DNA of 64,000 bases, taken from contig NZ_JAUSXO010000001.1 in NCBI RefSeq assembly GCF_030816075.1, positions 744,001 to 808,000 of the forward strand, in the 5' to 3' direction. Within the stretch, counting starts at the first letter, position 1, and each line of letters opens with the position of its first letter. Both the position numbers and the translations under genes were made by a program. The notes below the pieces were generated by a model. That model did not search any database, was not told where the DNA came from, and saw only the letters and a program-made list of their open reading frames with translations. Source of the DNA: Arthrobacter agilis. GTDB taxonomy: Bacteria > Actinomycetota > Actinomycetes > Actinomycetales > Micrococcaceae. Positions 27,754 to 37,173 of this stretch are shown piece by piece.

Positions 27754-28920
27754 TTGACCTCGGTCAGCCTAGGAATGCCAGCAGCGCCCCCACCGGTCCT
27801 CGCGCCCCGTCGCAAGACCCGCCAGATCAAGGTCGGTTCGGTGGGCGTCGGATCGGACTCACCGATCAGCATCCAGTCGATGACCACGACGCCGACCACG
27901 GACATCAACGCCACGCTCCAGCAGATCGCCGAGCTGACGGCGACGGGCTGCGACATCGTCCGCGTGGCCTGCCCGTCGGCCGACGACGCGGCAGCCCTGC
28001 CGATCATCGCGAAGAAGTCGCAGATCCCCGTGATCGCGGACATCCACTTCCAGCCGAAGTACGTGTTCGCCGCGATCGACGCCGGATGTGCCGCGGTCCG
28101 CGTGAACCCGGGCAACATCCGCAAGTTCGACGACCAGGTCAAGCAGATCGCCGACGCGGCCAAGGCCGCGGGCACCTCGATCCGCATCGGCGTCAACGCC
28201 GGTTCCCTCGACCCGCGCCTCATGCAGAAGTACGGCAAGGCCACGCCCGAGGCGCTCGTCGAATCCGCGGTCTGGGAGGCGTCGCTCTTCGAGGAGCACG
28301 ACTTCCACGACTTCAAGATCTCCGTCAAGCACAACGACCCCGTGATCATGGTGCGGGCCTACGAGCTCCTGGCGGAGCGCGGCGACTGGCCCCTGCACCT
28401 CGGGGTCACCGAGGCCGGTCCCGCCTTCCAGGGCACCATCAAGTCCGCCACGGCCTTTGGGGCCCTGCTCTCCAAGGGCATCGGCGACACCATCCGCGTG
28501 TCGCTCTCCGCCCCGCCGGTCGAGGAGGTCAAGGTCGGAGCGCAGATCCTGCAGTCGCTCAACCTGCGCCCCCGCAAGCTCGAGATCGTCTCCTGCCCCT
28601 CGTGCGGCAGGGCCCAGGTGGATGTCTACACGCTCGCCGAGGAGGTGACCGCCGGCCTCGAAGGCATGGAGGTCCCCCTCCGCGTGGCCGTGATGGGCTG
28701 CGTCGTCAACGGTCCCGGCGAGGCCCGCGAGGCCGACCTCGGCGTCGCGTCGGGCAACGGCAAGGGCCAGATCTTCGTTCGCGGCGAGGTCATCAAGACC
28801 GTCCCCGAGGACCAGATCGTAGAGACCCTCATCGAGGAAGCCATGCGGCTCGCAGAGGAAATGGGTGAGTCCGATGGCGAAACTGCTGGCCAGGGTGGCC
28901 CCATGGTTACCGTCAGCTAG
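27754..28920 (+). CDS. ispG: 4-hydroxy-3-methylbut-2-en-1-yl diphosphate synthase
   Basis: A 388-residue IspG. The TIM barrel begins with [23 protein letters not shown]; the C-terminal iron-sulfur domain has CPSCGR and GCVVNGPGE, which supply the three cysteines and the glutamate of the 4Fe-4S cluster. It reduces MEcPP to HMBPP, the penultimate step of the pathway that includes dxr. The start used is TTG 27754, 4 nt after GGAGGAAG; the ATG at 27742 would overlap that ribosome site, and the family N-terminus (TSVSLGMP) agrees. The next gene starts inside its 3' end. Confidence 0.93.
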   Translation: MTSVSLGMPAAPPPVLAPRRKTRQIKVGSVGVGSDSPISIQSMTTTPTTDINATLQQIAELTATGCDIVRVACPSADDAAALPIIAKKSQIPVIADIHFQPKYVFAAIDAGCAAVRVNPGNIRKFDDQVKQIADAAKAAGTSIRIGVNAGSLDPRLMQKYGKATPEALVESAVWEASLFEEHDFHDFKISVKHNDPVIMVRAYELLAERGDWPLHLGVTEAGPAFQGTIKSATAFGALLSKGIGDTIRVSLSAPPVEEVKVGAQILQSLNLRPRKLEIVSCPSCGRAQVDVYTLAEEVTAGLEGMEVPLRVAVMGCVVNGPGEAREADLGVASGNGKGQIFVRGEVIKTVPEDQIVETLIEEAMRLAEEMGESDGETAGQGGPMVTVS

Positions 28921-29776
28921 GGCGCAGGCCGACCCCGAGGGCCCCTGGTCCTTCCGCGTCCTCGGGGAGGAGGACACCCGGGACCTCTGGGCCATCGTGA
29001 ACGACGATCCCGTGGCCAATGTCTTCGTCGCCTCCCACCTCGAATCCATGGGCAGCGCCGCACCCTCCTTCTCGGGCGGCGAGATCATCGGCATGTTCCG
29101 CCACCACGAGCTGCGTGCCGCGTGCTGGGCGGGCGTCAACCTCGTGCCCGTCGGTGTCACGGACGAGACCGGTGCCATCTTCGGGGACCACCTCGGTCGG
29201 TCGGGGCGCAGCTTCTCGTCGATCTTCGGTCTCTCCGAGGGCGTGATGGACCTCTGGTCCACGTTCGAGGACTACAGTGCCGAGCCGTTCGACGTCCGCC
29301 CCACCCAGCCGCTCATGTCCATCGACACGGACCCGCTCATCCCGCCGGCGACCGACCTCCGGTTCACCCGGCCGGAGGAGCTCGATCGGCTCCTGCCCGC
29401 CTGCGCGGCGATGTTCGAGGAGGAGGTGGGCTACTCGCCGTTCATCGGCGGGTCGGAGCACTACCGCCGCCGCGTCGCCTCCCTCATCAGCCGGAAGCAC
29501 TCGCTCGCGGCGTTCGACGACTCCGGGCAGGTGGTCTTCAAGGCCGAACTCGGCACGGTGTCCTCCCAGGCCGTGCAGGTGCAGGGCGTGTGGATGAACC
29601 CGGACCACCGCGGCAGGGGACTGAGCGCCGCGTACATGGCCGGCGTCGTCGTCGCCGCCCGGGCCCTGGCGCCCACCGTGAGCCTCTACGTGAACTCCTA
29701 CAACGCCCGTGCCATCGCCGCGTACAAGCGCGTGGGCTTCGACCAGGTGGACACCTTCGCGACCATCCTCTTCTGA
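28865..29776 (+). CDS. GNAT-family N-acetyltransferase with DUF4081-like N-terminus
   Basis: A 303-residue protein. Its N-terminal half ([22 protein letters not shown] to the [18 protein letters not shown] region) is typical of DUF4081 and the C-terminal half is a GNAT domain with [26 protein letters not shown] and [16 protein letters not shown]. It matches the gene after gcpE in M. tuberculosis. The gene overlaps the ispG 3' end by 56 nt if it starts at GTG 28865 (GAGGAA 4 nt upstream) or by 47 nt from ATG 28874. The substrate is unknown. Confidence 0.83.
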   Translation: MSPMAKLLARVAPWLPSARAQADPEGPWSFRVLGEEDTRDLWAIVNDDPVANVFVASHLESMGSAAPSFSGGEIIGMFRHHELRAACWAGVNLVPVGVTDETGAIFGDHLGRSGRSFSSIFGLSEGVMDLWSTFEDYSAEPFDVRPTQPLMSIDTDPLIPPATDLRFTRPEELDRLLPACAAMFEEEVGYSPFIGGSEHYRRRVASLISRKHSLAAFDDSGQVVFKAELGTVSSQAVQVQGVWMNPDHRGRGLSAAYMAGVVVAARALAPTVSLYVNSYNARAIAAYKRVGFDQVDTFATILF

Positions 29777-29779
29777 GCC

Positions 29780-29796
29780 GCGGCCTCCGGGGCCGC
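29780..29796 (+). terminator. Short hairpin after GNAT gene
   Basis: GCGGCC (29780-29785) pairs with GGCCGC (29791-29796) around TCCGG. It lies a few bases after the GNAT stop and before proS. Short and without a U-tract, so only a weak candidate. Confidence 0.3.
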
Positions 29797-29877
29797 CGGG
29801 CCGGTGGGGGAGCAGGTGCAGGGGCCGGACCCGCTAGATTGGTACCTGTTGTTTCCTGCCGGACGGCGGGAGAGTGA

Positions 29878-31713
29878 ATGGCAGTGCTCTATCGAATACG
29901 AACGGACACCCGCGTGGTCTTACGACTCTCGACCCTTTTCCTCCGCACCCTGCGTGAAGACCCCGCCGACGCCGAAGTCGCCAGCCACCGCCTCCTGGTG
30001 CGTGCCGGCTACATCCGGCGTGCGGCACCCGGGATCTACAGCTGGCTGCCGCTGGGCCTGAAGGTCCTCGCCCGCGTCGAGGGGATCATCCGCGAAGAGA
30101 TGGAGGCCATCGGCGCGCAGGAGGTCCACTTCCCGGCGCTGCTGCCCAAGGAGCCCTACGAGGCGACCAACCGCTGGACCGAGTACGGCGACGGCATCTT
30201 CCGCCTGAAGGACCGCAAGGACGCCGACTACCTCCTGGCGCCCACCCACGAGGAGATGTTCACGCTGCTCGTGAAGGACCTGTACACCTCGTACAAGGAC
30301 CTGCCCGTGAGCCTGTTCCAGATCCAGACCAAGTACCGCGACGAGGCCCGGCCCCGCGCGGGCCTGCTGCGCGGACGCGAGTTCATCATGAAGGACTCCT
30401 ACTCGTTCGACATCGACGACGAGGGCCTCGAGGCGAGCTACCAGCTCCACCGCGGCGCCTACCTGCGGATCTTCGAGCGCCTCGGCCTCGAGGTGGTCCC
30501 CGTGACCGCCACCGCGGGCGCCATGGGCGGCTCCCGGAGCGAGGAGTTCCTGCACCCCACCGCCATCGGCGAGGACACCTTCGTCCGCTCCGAGGGCGGC
30601 TACACGGCGAACGTCGAGGCCGTCACCACTGTGGTGCCCGACGCCGTCGACTTCACCGACGCACCCGCAGCGGAGGTCCGCGACACCCCCGACACCCCGA
30701 CCATCGACACCCTCGTGGACCACGCCAACGCCGCAGTGGCACGGGGCGACCGGCCGTGGACGGCCGCGGACACCCTCAAGAACGTGGTCCTCGCCGCCGT
30801 GCTGCCCACGGGTGAGCGCGAGATCGTCGTCGTCGGCGTGCCCGGGGACCGAACAGTGGATCTCAAGCGCATCGAGGCGAACATCGCCGGCCACCTCGAG
30901 ACGGGCGGCGAGGTGGCCGTCGAGGCCGCCGGCGAGGAGGACCTGAAGAAGCACCCGGGCCTCGTCAAGGGCTACATCGGGCCCGGCCTCGCGCTGGACG
31001 CCGCCGTGCTCGGCGCCGAGGGGACCACGGGCCTCCGCTACCTCGTCGATCCCCGCGTGGTCAGCGGCACCTCGTGGATCACCGGTGCCAACGAGCAGGG
31101 CCGCCACGTCTTCGGCCTTATCGCGGGCCGCGACTTCACCTGGGACGGGGTCATCGAGGCCGTCGAGGTCCGCGAGGGCGACGAGGCACCGGACGGCTCC
31201 GGACCGCTCGTCGCCGCGCGCGGCATCGAGATGGGCCACATCTTCCAGCTCGGCCGCAAGTACGCGGACGCGCTCGGGCTCAAGGTCCTGGACCGCAACG
31301 GGAAGCTGGCGACGGTCACCATGGGCTCCTACGGGGTCGGCGTCACGCGCGCCATCGCCGCCCTCGCCGAGTCCAACCACGACGAGCGCGGCATCATCTG
31401 GCCCCGCAACGTCGCGCCCGCCGACGTGCACATCGTCGCGACCGGCAAGGGCACCGAGGTGTTCGAGGCGGCCGAGAAGCTCGCCGCAGAGCTCGAATCG
31501 GCCGGCCTGACCGTGCTGTACGACGACCGCCCCAAGGTCTCCCCGGGCGTCAAGTTCGGGGACGCCGAGCTCATCGGCGTGCCGACGATCGTCGTCGTCG
31601 GCCGCGGCCTCGCCGACGGTGTCCTTGAGGTCAAGGACCGCCGCACGGGCGAGGCCCGGAACGTCGCCGTGGACGAGGCCGCCGCGCTGCTGCGCGAGCT
31701 CACCGGCCACTAG
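29878..31713 (+). CDS. proS: Prolyl-tRNA synthetase, bacterial type with editing domain
   Basis: A class II synthetase of up to 611 residues. [47 protein letters not shown] is the usual N-terminus, motif 2 reads [17 protein letters not shown], and an inserted editing domain (about residues 230-410) and C-terminal anticodon-binding domain follow. It charges tRNA-Pro. The ATG at 29878 has a GGGAGAG ribosome site; the GTG at 29914 matches the usual family start ([10 protein letters not shown]) but lacks one. A TAGATT box at 29834-29839 may be its promoter. It opens the block leading to nusA and infB. Confidence 0.93.
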   Translation: MAVLYRIRTDTRVVLRLSTLFLRTLREDPADAEVASHRLLVRAGYIRRAAPGIYSWLPLGLKVLARVEGIIREEMEAIGAQEVHFPALLPKEPYEATNRWTEYGDGIFRLKDRKDADYLLAPTHEEMFTLLVKDLYTSYKDLPVSLFQIQTKYRDEARPRAGLLRGREFIMKDSYSFDIDDEGLEASYQLHRGAYLRIFERLGLEVVPVTATAGAMGGSRSEEFLHPTAIGEDTFVRSEGGYTANVEAVTTVVPDAVDFTDAPAAEVRDTPDTPTIDTLVDHANAAVARGDRPWTAADTLKNVVLAAVLPTGEREIVVVGVPGDRTVDLKRIEANIAGHLETGGEVAVEAAGEEDLKKHPGLVKGYIGPGLALDAAVLGAEGTTGLRYLVDPRVVSGTSWITGANEQGRHVFGLIAGRDFTWDGVIEAVEVREGDEAPDGSGPLVAARGIEMGHIFQLGRKYADALGLKVLDRNGKLATVTMGSYGVGVTRAIAALAESNHDERGIIWPRNVAPADVHIVATGKGTEVFEAAEKLAAELESAGLTVLYDDRPKVSPGVKFGDAELIGVPTIVVVGRGLADGVLEVKDRRTGEARNVAVDEAAALLRELTGH

Positions 31714-31719
31714 GCCGCG

Positions 31720-32535
31720 GTGGTCTCGGGACTCGAGGAGCTGCACCTCGCCACGATCCTGCTGGTCCTCGTCGCCGGGTTCGCCGCGGGCTGGGTGGAT
31801 GCCGTCGTCGGGGGAGGAGGGCTGCTGCAGCTGCCGGCCCTCCTGCTGGTGCCCGGCATCACGCCCGTGGAGGCCCTGGCGACCAACAAGATGGGTTCCA
31901 TCTTCGGGACGACGACGAGCGCCGTCACCTACTACCGGAGGGCCCATCCGGATCTGCGCACGGCGCTGCCCATGGCGGGCGTGGCCCTTCTCGGCAGTTT
32001 CGGCGGGGCGGTCCTCGCCGCCTCGCTGCCGTCCTCGGTGTTCAAGCCGATCATCGTGGTGGCGCTCGTGGCCGTGGCCGTGTTCACGGCCCTCAAGCCC
32101 TCCGTGGGGACGCTGACGCAGCTGCGGCACCAGGGAGCGCGGCACTACTGGACGGCCGGCGCGATCGGCCTGGTCATCGGCTTCTACGACGGGCTGATCG
32201 GGCCCGGCACCGGATCCTTCCTGATCATCGCGATGGTCACGCTGCTGGGCTACAACTTCCTCGGCGCCAGCGCGAAGGCGAAGATCGTGAACATGGCCAC
32301 CAACTTCGGTGCGCTGATGTTCTTCCTGCCCCACGGGTCCATCCTTTGGGGACTCGGCCTCCTGCTCGGCCTCGCCAACATGGTCGGCGGCTACACCGGA
32401 TCCCGGATGGCCATCAGCCAGGGCAGCAGGTTCATCCGGATCGTGTTCCTCGTGGTCGTCGGGGCCCTGATCCTCAAGCTCGGCTCCGACGTCTGGGTGG
32501 AGAACATCCGTCCGTGGATGGACGCGGCGTCCTGA
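31720..32535 (+). CDS. TSUP-family membrane transporter (TauE/SafE type)
   Basis: A 271-residue integral membrane protein with about eight helices. The duplicated TSUP motif is visible as AGWVDAVVGGGGLLQLPALL near residues 22-41 and GFYDGLIGPGTGSFLIIAM near residues 154-172. Family members export sulfite, sulfoacetate or other organosulfur anions; the substrate here is not evident. The GTG start lies 6 nt after the proS stop, so the gene is probably cotranscribed with proS. The C-terminus ends shortly before the convergent kinase-like gene. Confidence 0.85.
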   Translation: MVSGLEELHLATILLVLVAGFAAGWVDAVVGGGGLLQLPALLLVPGITPVEALATNKMGSIFGTTTSAVTYYRRAHPDLRTALPMAGVALLGSFGGAVLAASLPSSVFKPIIVVALVAVAVFTALKPSVGTLTQLRHQGARHYWTAGAIGLVIGFYDGLIGPGTGSFLIIAMVTLLGYNFLGASAKAKIVNMATNFGALMFFLPHGSILWGLGLLLGLANMVGGYTGSRMAISQGSRFIRIVFLVVVGALILKLGSDVWVENIRPWMDAAS

Positions 32536-32545
32536 CCCCCTGCGC

Positions 32546-33646
32546 CTAGAGGGCGGGCAGCCCGGTGACCGGCGGCAGCCCGTCCAGCGTCCGCCCCAGC
32601 ACGGAACTCGCCACCCAGAGCGACCGCTGCGCGTCGCCGGTCAGGCCGTGTCCGAGGTAGGACAGGGCGTTCCGGACCTCCCGGACCACCGTCCACCCGT
32701 GTGCCAGTTCCGTGTCGAGCCCGGCGGCGGCCGACAGGGCCGTGCCGTGCGCCCGGAGGTGCCCGGCGGGATCGCCGGCGTCGAGCTCGTCGAGACGGTT
32801 CCACAGCATGGGGGCCAGCGCGTACTCGGCGTCGCCGAGCACCGGCTTCGGGTCGATCGCCGTGAAGTCCCGCACCTGCCCGGGCGACGACGGCAGCAGG
32901 TTGGCGTAGTGCAGGTCGGAATGCACGAGTACGTCGTGATCGGATCTCCTGCCCACCGCGCCGCGCGACTGGCACACCTCGAGCGCGGCCTCCATCAGCC
33001 ACCGCGGGAACGGTTCGCCGAGCTCGCTCCACCGGGCCGGCAGCGTGTCCGTCCACTGTTCCGCGGCGGGGGCCAGGTGGGGGATGGCTGCCCAGGTCGC
33101 ACTGTCCCCCGGCCGGATGGACAGCTGCCGCACCACGGCGCCCCACGGCCCGGGGGTCGCATCGAGGGGCACGTCCCGGAGGGAGGAATCGCCGTCGAGG
33201 CGTGCGAGCAGCAGCGCGAAGTCCGGGCGCGACGCTGCGAGGAGCCGCACCGCGCCCGTCCCGTCCCACAGCTCCAGGGCATCGGGTTCCGGCAGAGCCT
33301 CGTCGTGCGGGATGGTGAGCTTGAGGACGCCCTGCCGCGCTTCCCCGCCCGCAGGGAGCACCACGGGCACGACGACGGCGCACCGACCGGCCCACGCGGG
33401 CTGCCCGGGCGGCAGGTCCAGGGCGAGGTCCCAGTCCGCGAGCCGGTCCGCGAGCAGGTCCCGCCAGTCCCGCAGCCACCGTGCCCCTCCAACGATGGTC
33501 CGGGCACTCTCCACGAGGCGTCGCGGGAGATCCGGGAGCGTCTCCGGTGCCGCCGCGGCGGAGCTCCCGGGGGTGTGGCCGTGCTGTCGATCCGGCCGTC
33601 GATCGTCCCGCTCCTCGTCGGGCCTGGTGTCCGCCCCGCTAGCCAT
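32546..33646 (-). CDS. Aminoglycoside/hydroxyurea phosphotransferase-like kinase (APH(6)/Hur family)
   Basis: A 366-residue protein-kinase-fold enzyme. The catalytic loop is VLVHSDLHYANLL (about residues 239-251, HxDxxxxN) followed by AIDPKPVLGDAEYALAPML, the metal-binding Asp block typical of the streptomycin 6-phosphotransferase/hydroxyurea group. A Gly/Asp-rich lead of about 30 residues precedes the domain. Members can phosphorylate aminoglycosides, but chromosomal actinobacterial copies often have no known substrate. ATG 33646 is chosen because it overlaps the upstream DUF4439 gene by 8 nt. Whether it gives resistance cannot be read from sequence. Confidence 0.78.
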   Translation of the reverse strand: MASGADTRPDEERDDRRPDRQHGHTPGSSAAAAPETLPDLPRRLVESARTIVGGARWLRDWRDLLADRLADWDLALDLPPGQPAWAGRCAVVVPVVLPAGGEARQGVLKLTIPHDEALPEPDALELWDGTGAVRLLAASRPDFALLLARLDGDSSLRDVPLDATPGPWGAVVRQLSIRPGDSATWAAIPHLAPAAEQWTDTLPARWSELGEPFPRWLMEAALEVCQSRGAVGRRSDHDVLVHSDLHYANLLPSSPGQVRDFTAIDPKPVLGDAEYALAPMLWNRLDELDAGDPAGHLRAHGTALSAAAGLDTELAHGWTVVREVRNALSYLGHGLTGDAQRSLWVASSVLGRTLDGLPPVTGLPAL

Positions 33647-34859
33647 CGGCTGGCTCCTCCTGCCCCGCGGCCCCGGACGGCGTGGTGCTGCCCGCCGCGC
33701 CGTCCTCCAGCGCCGGGAACGTCCCCAGGCCGGTACCGGCATCGAGGCTCCGCTGGGCTGCAGCGTTGAAGGCGGCGACGGCCCATGGCCGGGTGTCGGG
33801 CCCGACGGCGGGGATGAGGTCCGCGTACAGCGCGGCGTGGTCCTGTTCGAGTTCACGCAGGGCCAGGGCCGGGTCGGTCCGGAAGGCAGGTCCGATCGCG
33901 AAGCCGGCAGGGGCCGGGGTGACCGGGGTGCACAGGTCCGCGAGCCGCCGGGCGGCGGCGTCGGCTGCCGCCCGGTGCACGGTCGAGCGGGCCAGCAGGG
34001 CCGGCGGATCCGGGAGCAGCGCGGCCGCGACCTCGTAGCCGAAGCGCGCCCGATCCTCCGCCAGCTTCGCGCCGAGCAGGGCCTTGCGGTCGGCCTCCGA
34101 CCCCCGCGGTGTTCCGGCGCAGTCGCCGGGGACCGCGCCGTCGCCCGCTCCGGGACCGGCCGCGAGCACTGCTGCGGGTGGAGTGGAGTCCGGGCCGGAC
34201 GAGGCGGACCCGGCGAACAGGCCCGTCCCGCCGGCGAGATCCCCGGCAGGGAGCGCATCGGCGGACGGCAGGCCGGTGTCGATGCCGAGGGCAGCGCCCA
34301 GCAGCACCGTGTGCCGCCACTGGTTCGCGCCGGCGGCTGCGAGGACGCGGGCGGGGCCCGGCTCGGCTTCGACGGCATCACGCAGGCTCCGGAGGGCGCT
34401 GTCCCGGAGCAGGTCGAACACCTGCCGTCCGTCCACCGGTGCAGGAGCAGGTGCCGGAGGAGCGGGATCGGTGGCCGACGTCTCCGGGGACGGGGATGCC
34501 GGGGAGGATTCCGGCGCCGCGGGGGAGCGGGGCAGGGCGACGGCGGCGGCCTGCGCGGAGAGGTCGTCGGCGACCGCCACCAGGGCGGGTGCGAGCGCCG
34601 GGTCCGCCGCAGCGGCCTCCCGGGCGTCCGCGGCCAGCGCACGGTACCGTCCCTCGGCGTCGAGCTGTACCTGTTCGGCGGCCGAGTAAACCGGAACCTG
34701 GGGCTCGGACGGGGTCATGCCGACCCCGATGCCGACCACGAGGAGGACCACCACGAAGAGGCCGACGAGCCTCGACGCCCACCGGCCGATCCTCCGCACG
34801 CCGGAGGTGGTGCTGCCGCCCCGCCCCTGCCGTCCGCCTGCATCCGCCCGCCTGATCAC
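33639..34859 (-). CDS. DUF4439 ferritin-like domain protein, membrane-anchored
   Basis: About 406 residues. One transmembrane helix near the N-terminus (GLFVVVLLVVGIGVG) is followed by an extracytoplasmic Ala/Pro-rich region and a C-terminal DUF4439 helical bundle (ARFGYEVAAALLPDPP, HRAAADAAARRLADLC). DUF4439 has a ferritin-like fold, but the usual metal ligands are not obvious here. The start is uncertain: GTG 34859 is used, GTG 34877 is in frame, and neither has a good ribosome site. It is divergent from rimP and overlaps the APH-like gene by 8 nt. A DUF4439 gene in this position is also known in M. tuberculosis. Confidence 0.65.
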   Translation of the reverse strand: MIRRADAGGRQGRGGSTTSGVRRIGRWASRLVGLFVVVLLVVGIGVGMTPSEPQVPVYSAAEQVQLDAEGRYRALAADAREAAAADPALAPALVAVADDLSAQAAAVALPRSPAAPESSPASPSPETSATDPAPPAPAPAPVDGRQVFDLLRDSALRSLRDAVEAEPGPARVLAAAGANQWRHTVLLGAALGIDTGLPSADALPAGDLAGGTGLFAGSASSGPDSTPPAAVLAAGPGAGDGAVPGDCAGTPRGSEADRKALLGAKLAEDRARFGYEVAAALLPDPPALLARSTVHRAAADAAARRLADLCTPVTPAPAGFAIGPAFRTDPALALRELEQDHAALYADLIPAVGPDTRPWAVAAFNAAAQRSLDAGTGLGTFPALEDGAAGSTTPSGAAGQEEPADG

Positions 34860-34964
34860 AGTTCCCGATGATCCCACGGCAGTCCGGGTTTCACCCGGCC
34901 ATACACCCGGGGTCGCGGAATGTCGGTACTCTTGGGAGACAACATCATCGAGTGGGAGGCAGTC

Positions 34965-35594
34965 ATGGCGGTCCGGTCCGGGAACGAAAAACATGCCTCG
35001 ACCCGCAGGTCTGCCGTGGAGGCCGAACTGCAGGTTGAAGCACAGCGCCTGCGGACCAGGCTGCAGCCCGTCGTGGAGGAGCACGATCTCTACCTCGAGG
35101 ACGTCGAGGTCAAGGTCGCCGGCTCCCACCGCACCGTCCACATCGTCGTCGACCTGCCCGAGGATGCCACGGGAAGCGTAGGACTCGATGTGATCTCCGC
35201 CATCTCCTCGGACCTGTCCGCGGCCATGGACAGCGACCCCGAGGACGACGACCGCCCGTACAGCCTCGAGATCTCCTCGCCCGGCGTTTCACGCCCCCTC
35301 ACGGAGCCGCGGCACTGGCGCCGCAACGTGGGACGCATGGTCGAGGTCAAGCCGGCGACCGGCGACACCGTCGTCGGACGCCTTCAGGACGTCACCGCCA
35401 CGGGGATCCGGCTGATCCCCCAGCTGCCGGTCAAAAAGGGCATGAAGCCCAAACTGGGCGATCCGCTCGCCCTCGAGTTTTCCAAGATCCGCAAGGGGAC
35501 CGTTCAGGTCGAATTCGCGCATCTTGAGGATGAACACCACGAGAACAGCGAGGGTGCCGAACCGGATGACTCCGGCGCCGAGCACCTCGCGTAA
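34965..35594 (+). CDS. rimP: Ribosome maturation factor RimP
   Basis: A 209-residue RimP, longer than the usual 150-180 because of an acidic C-terminal tail (about the last 25 residues). The N-terminal domain has [21 protein letters not shown] and [14 protein letters not shown]; the C-terminal SH3-like domain has [18 protein letters not shown]. It assists 30S subunit assembly. ATG 34965 follows GGGAGG. It heads the conserved rimP-nusA-ylxR-infB-rbfA operon, 11 nt before nusA. Confidence 0.92.
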   Translation: MAVRSGNEKHASTRRSAVEAELQVEAQRLRTRLQPVVEEHDLYLEDVEVKVAGSHRTVHIVVDLPEDATGSVGLDVISAISSDLSAAMDSDPEDDDRPYSLEISSPGVSRPLTEPRHWRRNVGRMVEVKPATGDTVVGRLQDVTATGIRLIPQLPVKKGMKPKLGDPLALEFSKIRKGTVQVEFAHLEDEHHENSEGAEPDDSGAEHLA

Positions 35595-35604
35595 GGAGAA
35601 CCAC

Positions 35605-36594
35605 ATGGACATCGACATGAGCGCATTGAGGCTGCTCGAGCGTGAACGCGAGATCCCGCTGGACAAGCTGGTCCCCACGATCGAGCAGGCACTGCTGATC
35701 GCGTACCACCGCACCCCCGGAGCGCACGAGACCGCACGGGCCGAGCTGGACCGCCGAAACGGGCACGTCACCATCTGGGCCACCGAGAAGGACGACGACG
35801 GCGAGGCCGTCGGCGAGTTCGACGACACGCCCAGCGGGTTCGGCCGCATCGCGGCCAGCACCGCGCGCCAGATCATCCTCCAGCGCCTGCGCGACGCCGA
35901 GGACGACAACATCCTCGGGGAGTTCCGCGGCAAGGAGGGCGAGCTCGTCGCGGGCATGATCCAGCAGGGCACCAACCCGCACATGATCCAGGTGAACCTG
36001 GGCTCGGTCGAGGCCGTGCTGCCGCCGCCCGAGCAGGTCCCGGGGGAGAAGTACCTGCACGGCACGAGGCTGCGCGCGTTCGTCGTCGACGTCCACCGCG
36101 GCATGAAGGGCCCCTCGATCACCCTGTCCCGCTCGCACCCGGGCCTCGTGCGGAAGCTCTTCGAACTCGAAGTACCCGAGATCGCCGACCGGACGGTCGA
36201 GATCGTCGCCCTCGCCCGCGAGGCCGGTCACCGCACCAAGATCGCGGTGAAGGCGAACGTGCCCGGCGTCAACGCCAAGGGCGCGTGCATCGGCGAGATG
36301 GGCACCCGCGTGCGCGCCGTGATGAATGAGCTGAACGACGAGAAGATCGACATCGTCGACTACAACGACGACGCCGCCTCCTTCATCGCCAGTTCCCTCT
36401 CGCCGTCGCGCGTGACGTCGGTGACGATCACGGACGAGGCCACGAGGTCCGCGCGCGTCGTCGTGCCGGACTATCAGCTCTCGCTCGCGATCGGCAAGGA
36501 GGGCCAGAACGCCCGCCTCGCCGCGAAGCTCACGGGCTGGCGGATCGACATCGTCTCCGACGCCGCCAAGCCGGCGCAGGCGGCCAAGGCCTAG
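35605..36594 (+). CDS. nusA: Transcription termination/antitermination factor NusA
   Basis: A 329-residue NusA of the short actinobacterial type: N-terminal RNA-polymerase-binding domain, S1 domain ([20 protein letters not shown] to [12 protein letters not shown]), then two KH domains ([24 protein letters not shown] and [23 protein letters not shown]). The acidic repeats of the E. coli protein are absent, as is normal in this phylum. ATG 35605 follows AAGGAGAA; the open frame further upstream overlaps rimP in another frame. It modulates pausing, termination and rRNA antitermination. Confidence 0.95.
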   Translation: MDIDMSALRLLEREREIPLDKLVPTIEQALLIAYHRTPGAHETARAELDRRNGHVTIWATEKDDDGEAVGEFDDTPSGFGRIAASTARQIILQRLRDAEDDNILGEFRGKEGELVAGMIQQGTNPHMIQVNLGSVEAVLPPPEQVPGEKYLHGTRLRAFVVDVHRGMKGPSITLSRSHPGLVRKLFELEVPEIADRTVEIVALAREAGHRTKIAVKANVPGVNAKGACIGEMGTRVRAVMNELNDEKIDIVDYNDDAASFIASSLSPSRVTSVTITDEATRSARVVVPDYQLSLAIGKEGQNARLAAKLTGWRIDIVSDAAKPAQAAKA

Positions 36595-36635
36595 CGGACC
36601 GGTCTGCCGACCGGACCGGAAGGGGTAGAATAGAG

Positions 36636-37049
36636 GTGACTGCTGTGAAGTCGCGCCCGGAAGGCTCCGTTGTCCGACGAGAGTCCGGGCAGCACCCGGA
36701 GGGGCATCATCCGATACGCACCTGCGTGGGATGCCGCCGGCGCGATCGCCAGTCACACGTGATGCGGGTTGTCGTACAACCGATCGACGGGATCCAGATC
36801 GCCGTCATCGATGAGCGGCGCCGGCTATCCGGACGGGGCGCCTGGCTGCACCCCGATCCGGCATGCATGGAAACCGCCGTCAAGCGGAGAGCCTTTTCGA
36901 GGGCCTTCCGCGGGCCGGTGGACACTGCGCAGTTGGCAGCGGACTTCCAGGCATCCCTGGAGCGTCGAGAAGGACGCCCCGATTCACCACCGTCCTCCCT
37001 GAAAGCGGGTCAGAACCCTCATGGAAACCCGATGAGCACCCAGCGATGA
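36636..37049 (+). CDS. ylxR: YlxR (DUF448) nucleic-acid-associated protein
   Basis: A 137-residue protein with the DUF448 signature PIRTCVGCRRRD followed by GRGAWLHPDPACMETAVKRRAFSRAFRG. YlxR proteins bind RNA or DNA and always accompany nusA and infB; recent work in other bacteria links them to RNase P or nucleoid association. A long polar C-terminal tail follows the domain. The start is uncertain: GTG 36636 is used, but GTG 36645 is also in frame, and TAGAAT at 36626-36631 with a CCGGTC/GACCGG hairpin before it could be a local promoter or pause site. Confidence 0.85.
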   Translation: MTAVKSRPEGSVVRRESGQHPEGHHPIRTCVGCRRRDRQSHVMRVVVQPIDGIQIAVIDERRRLSGRGAWLHPDPACMETAVKRRAFSRAFRGPVDTAQLAADFQASLERREGRPDSPPSSLKAGQNPHGNPMSTQR

Positions 37050-37173
37050 GTGCGCAACGATGACCCATCAGTTGCGCTCTGCATTCGATCGTCCAGGCGC
37101 CCCGGCGGCTGGGATCAGCAGTAGGAAATAGACGGTTCGTGCCTGGCTCGGTGCGGACCGAGACAGGAGAAAT

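Noticed and set aside
29797-29877. T-box or other riboswitch upstream of proS
   Set aside because: The gap is too short (about 100 nt including a hairpin) and no T-box sequence or antiterminator fold was seen.
29920-32334. 804-codon minus-strand frame across proS and the TSUP gene
   Set aside because: Long only because high-GC third positions remove stop codons. The translation is Gly/Asp/Val/His-rich with no motif, while the plus strand has intact proS.
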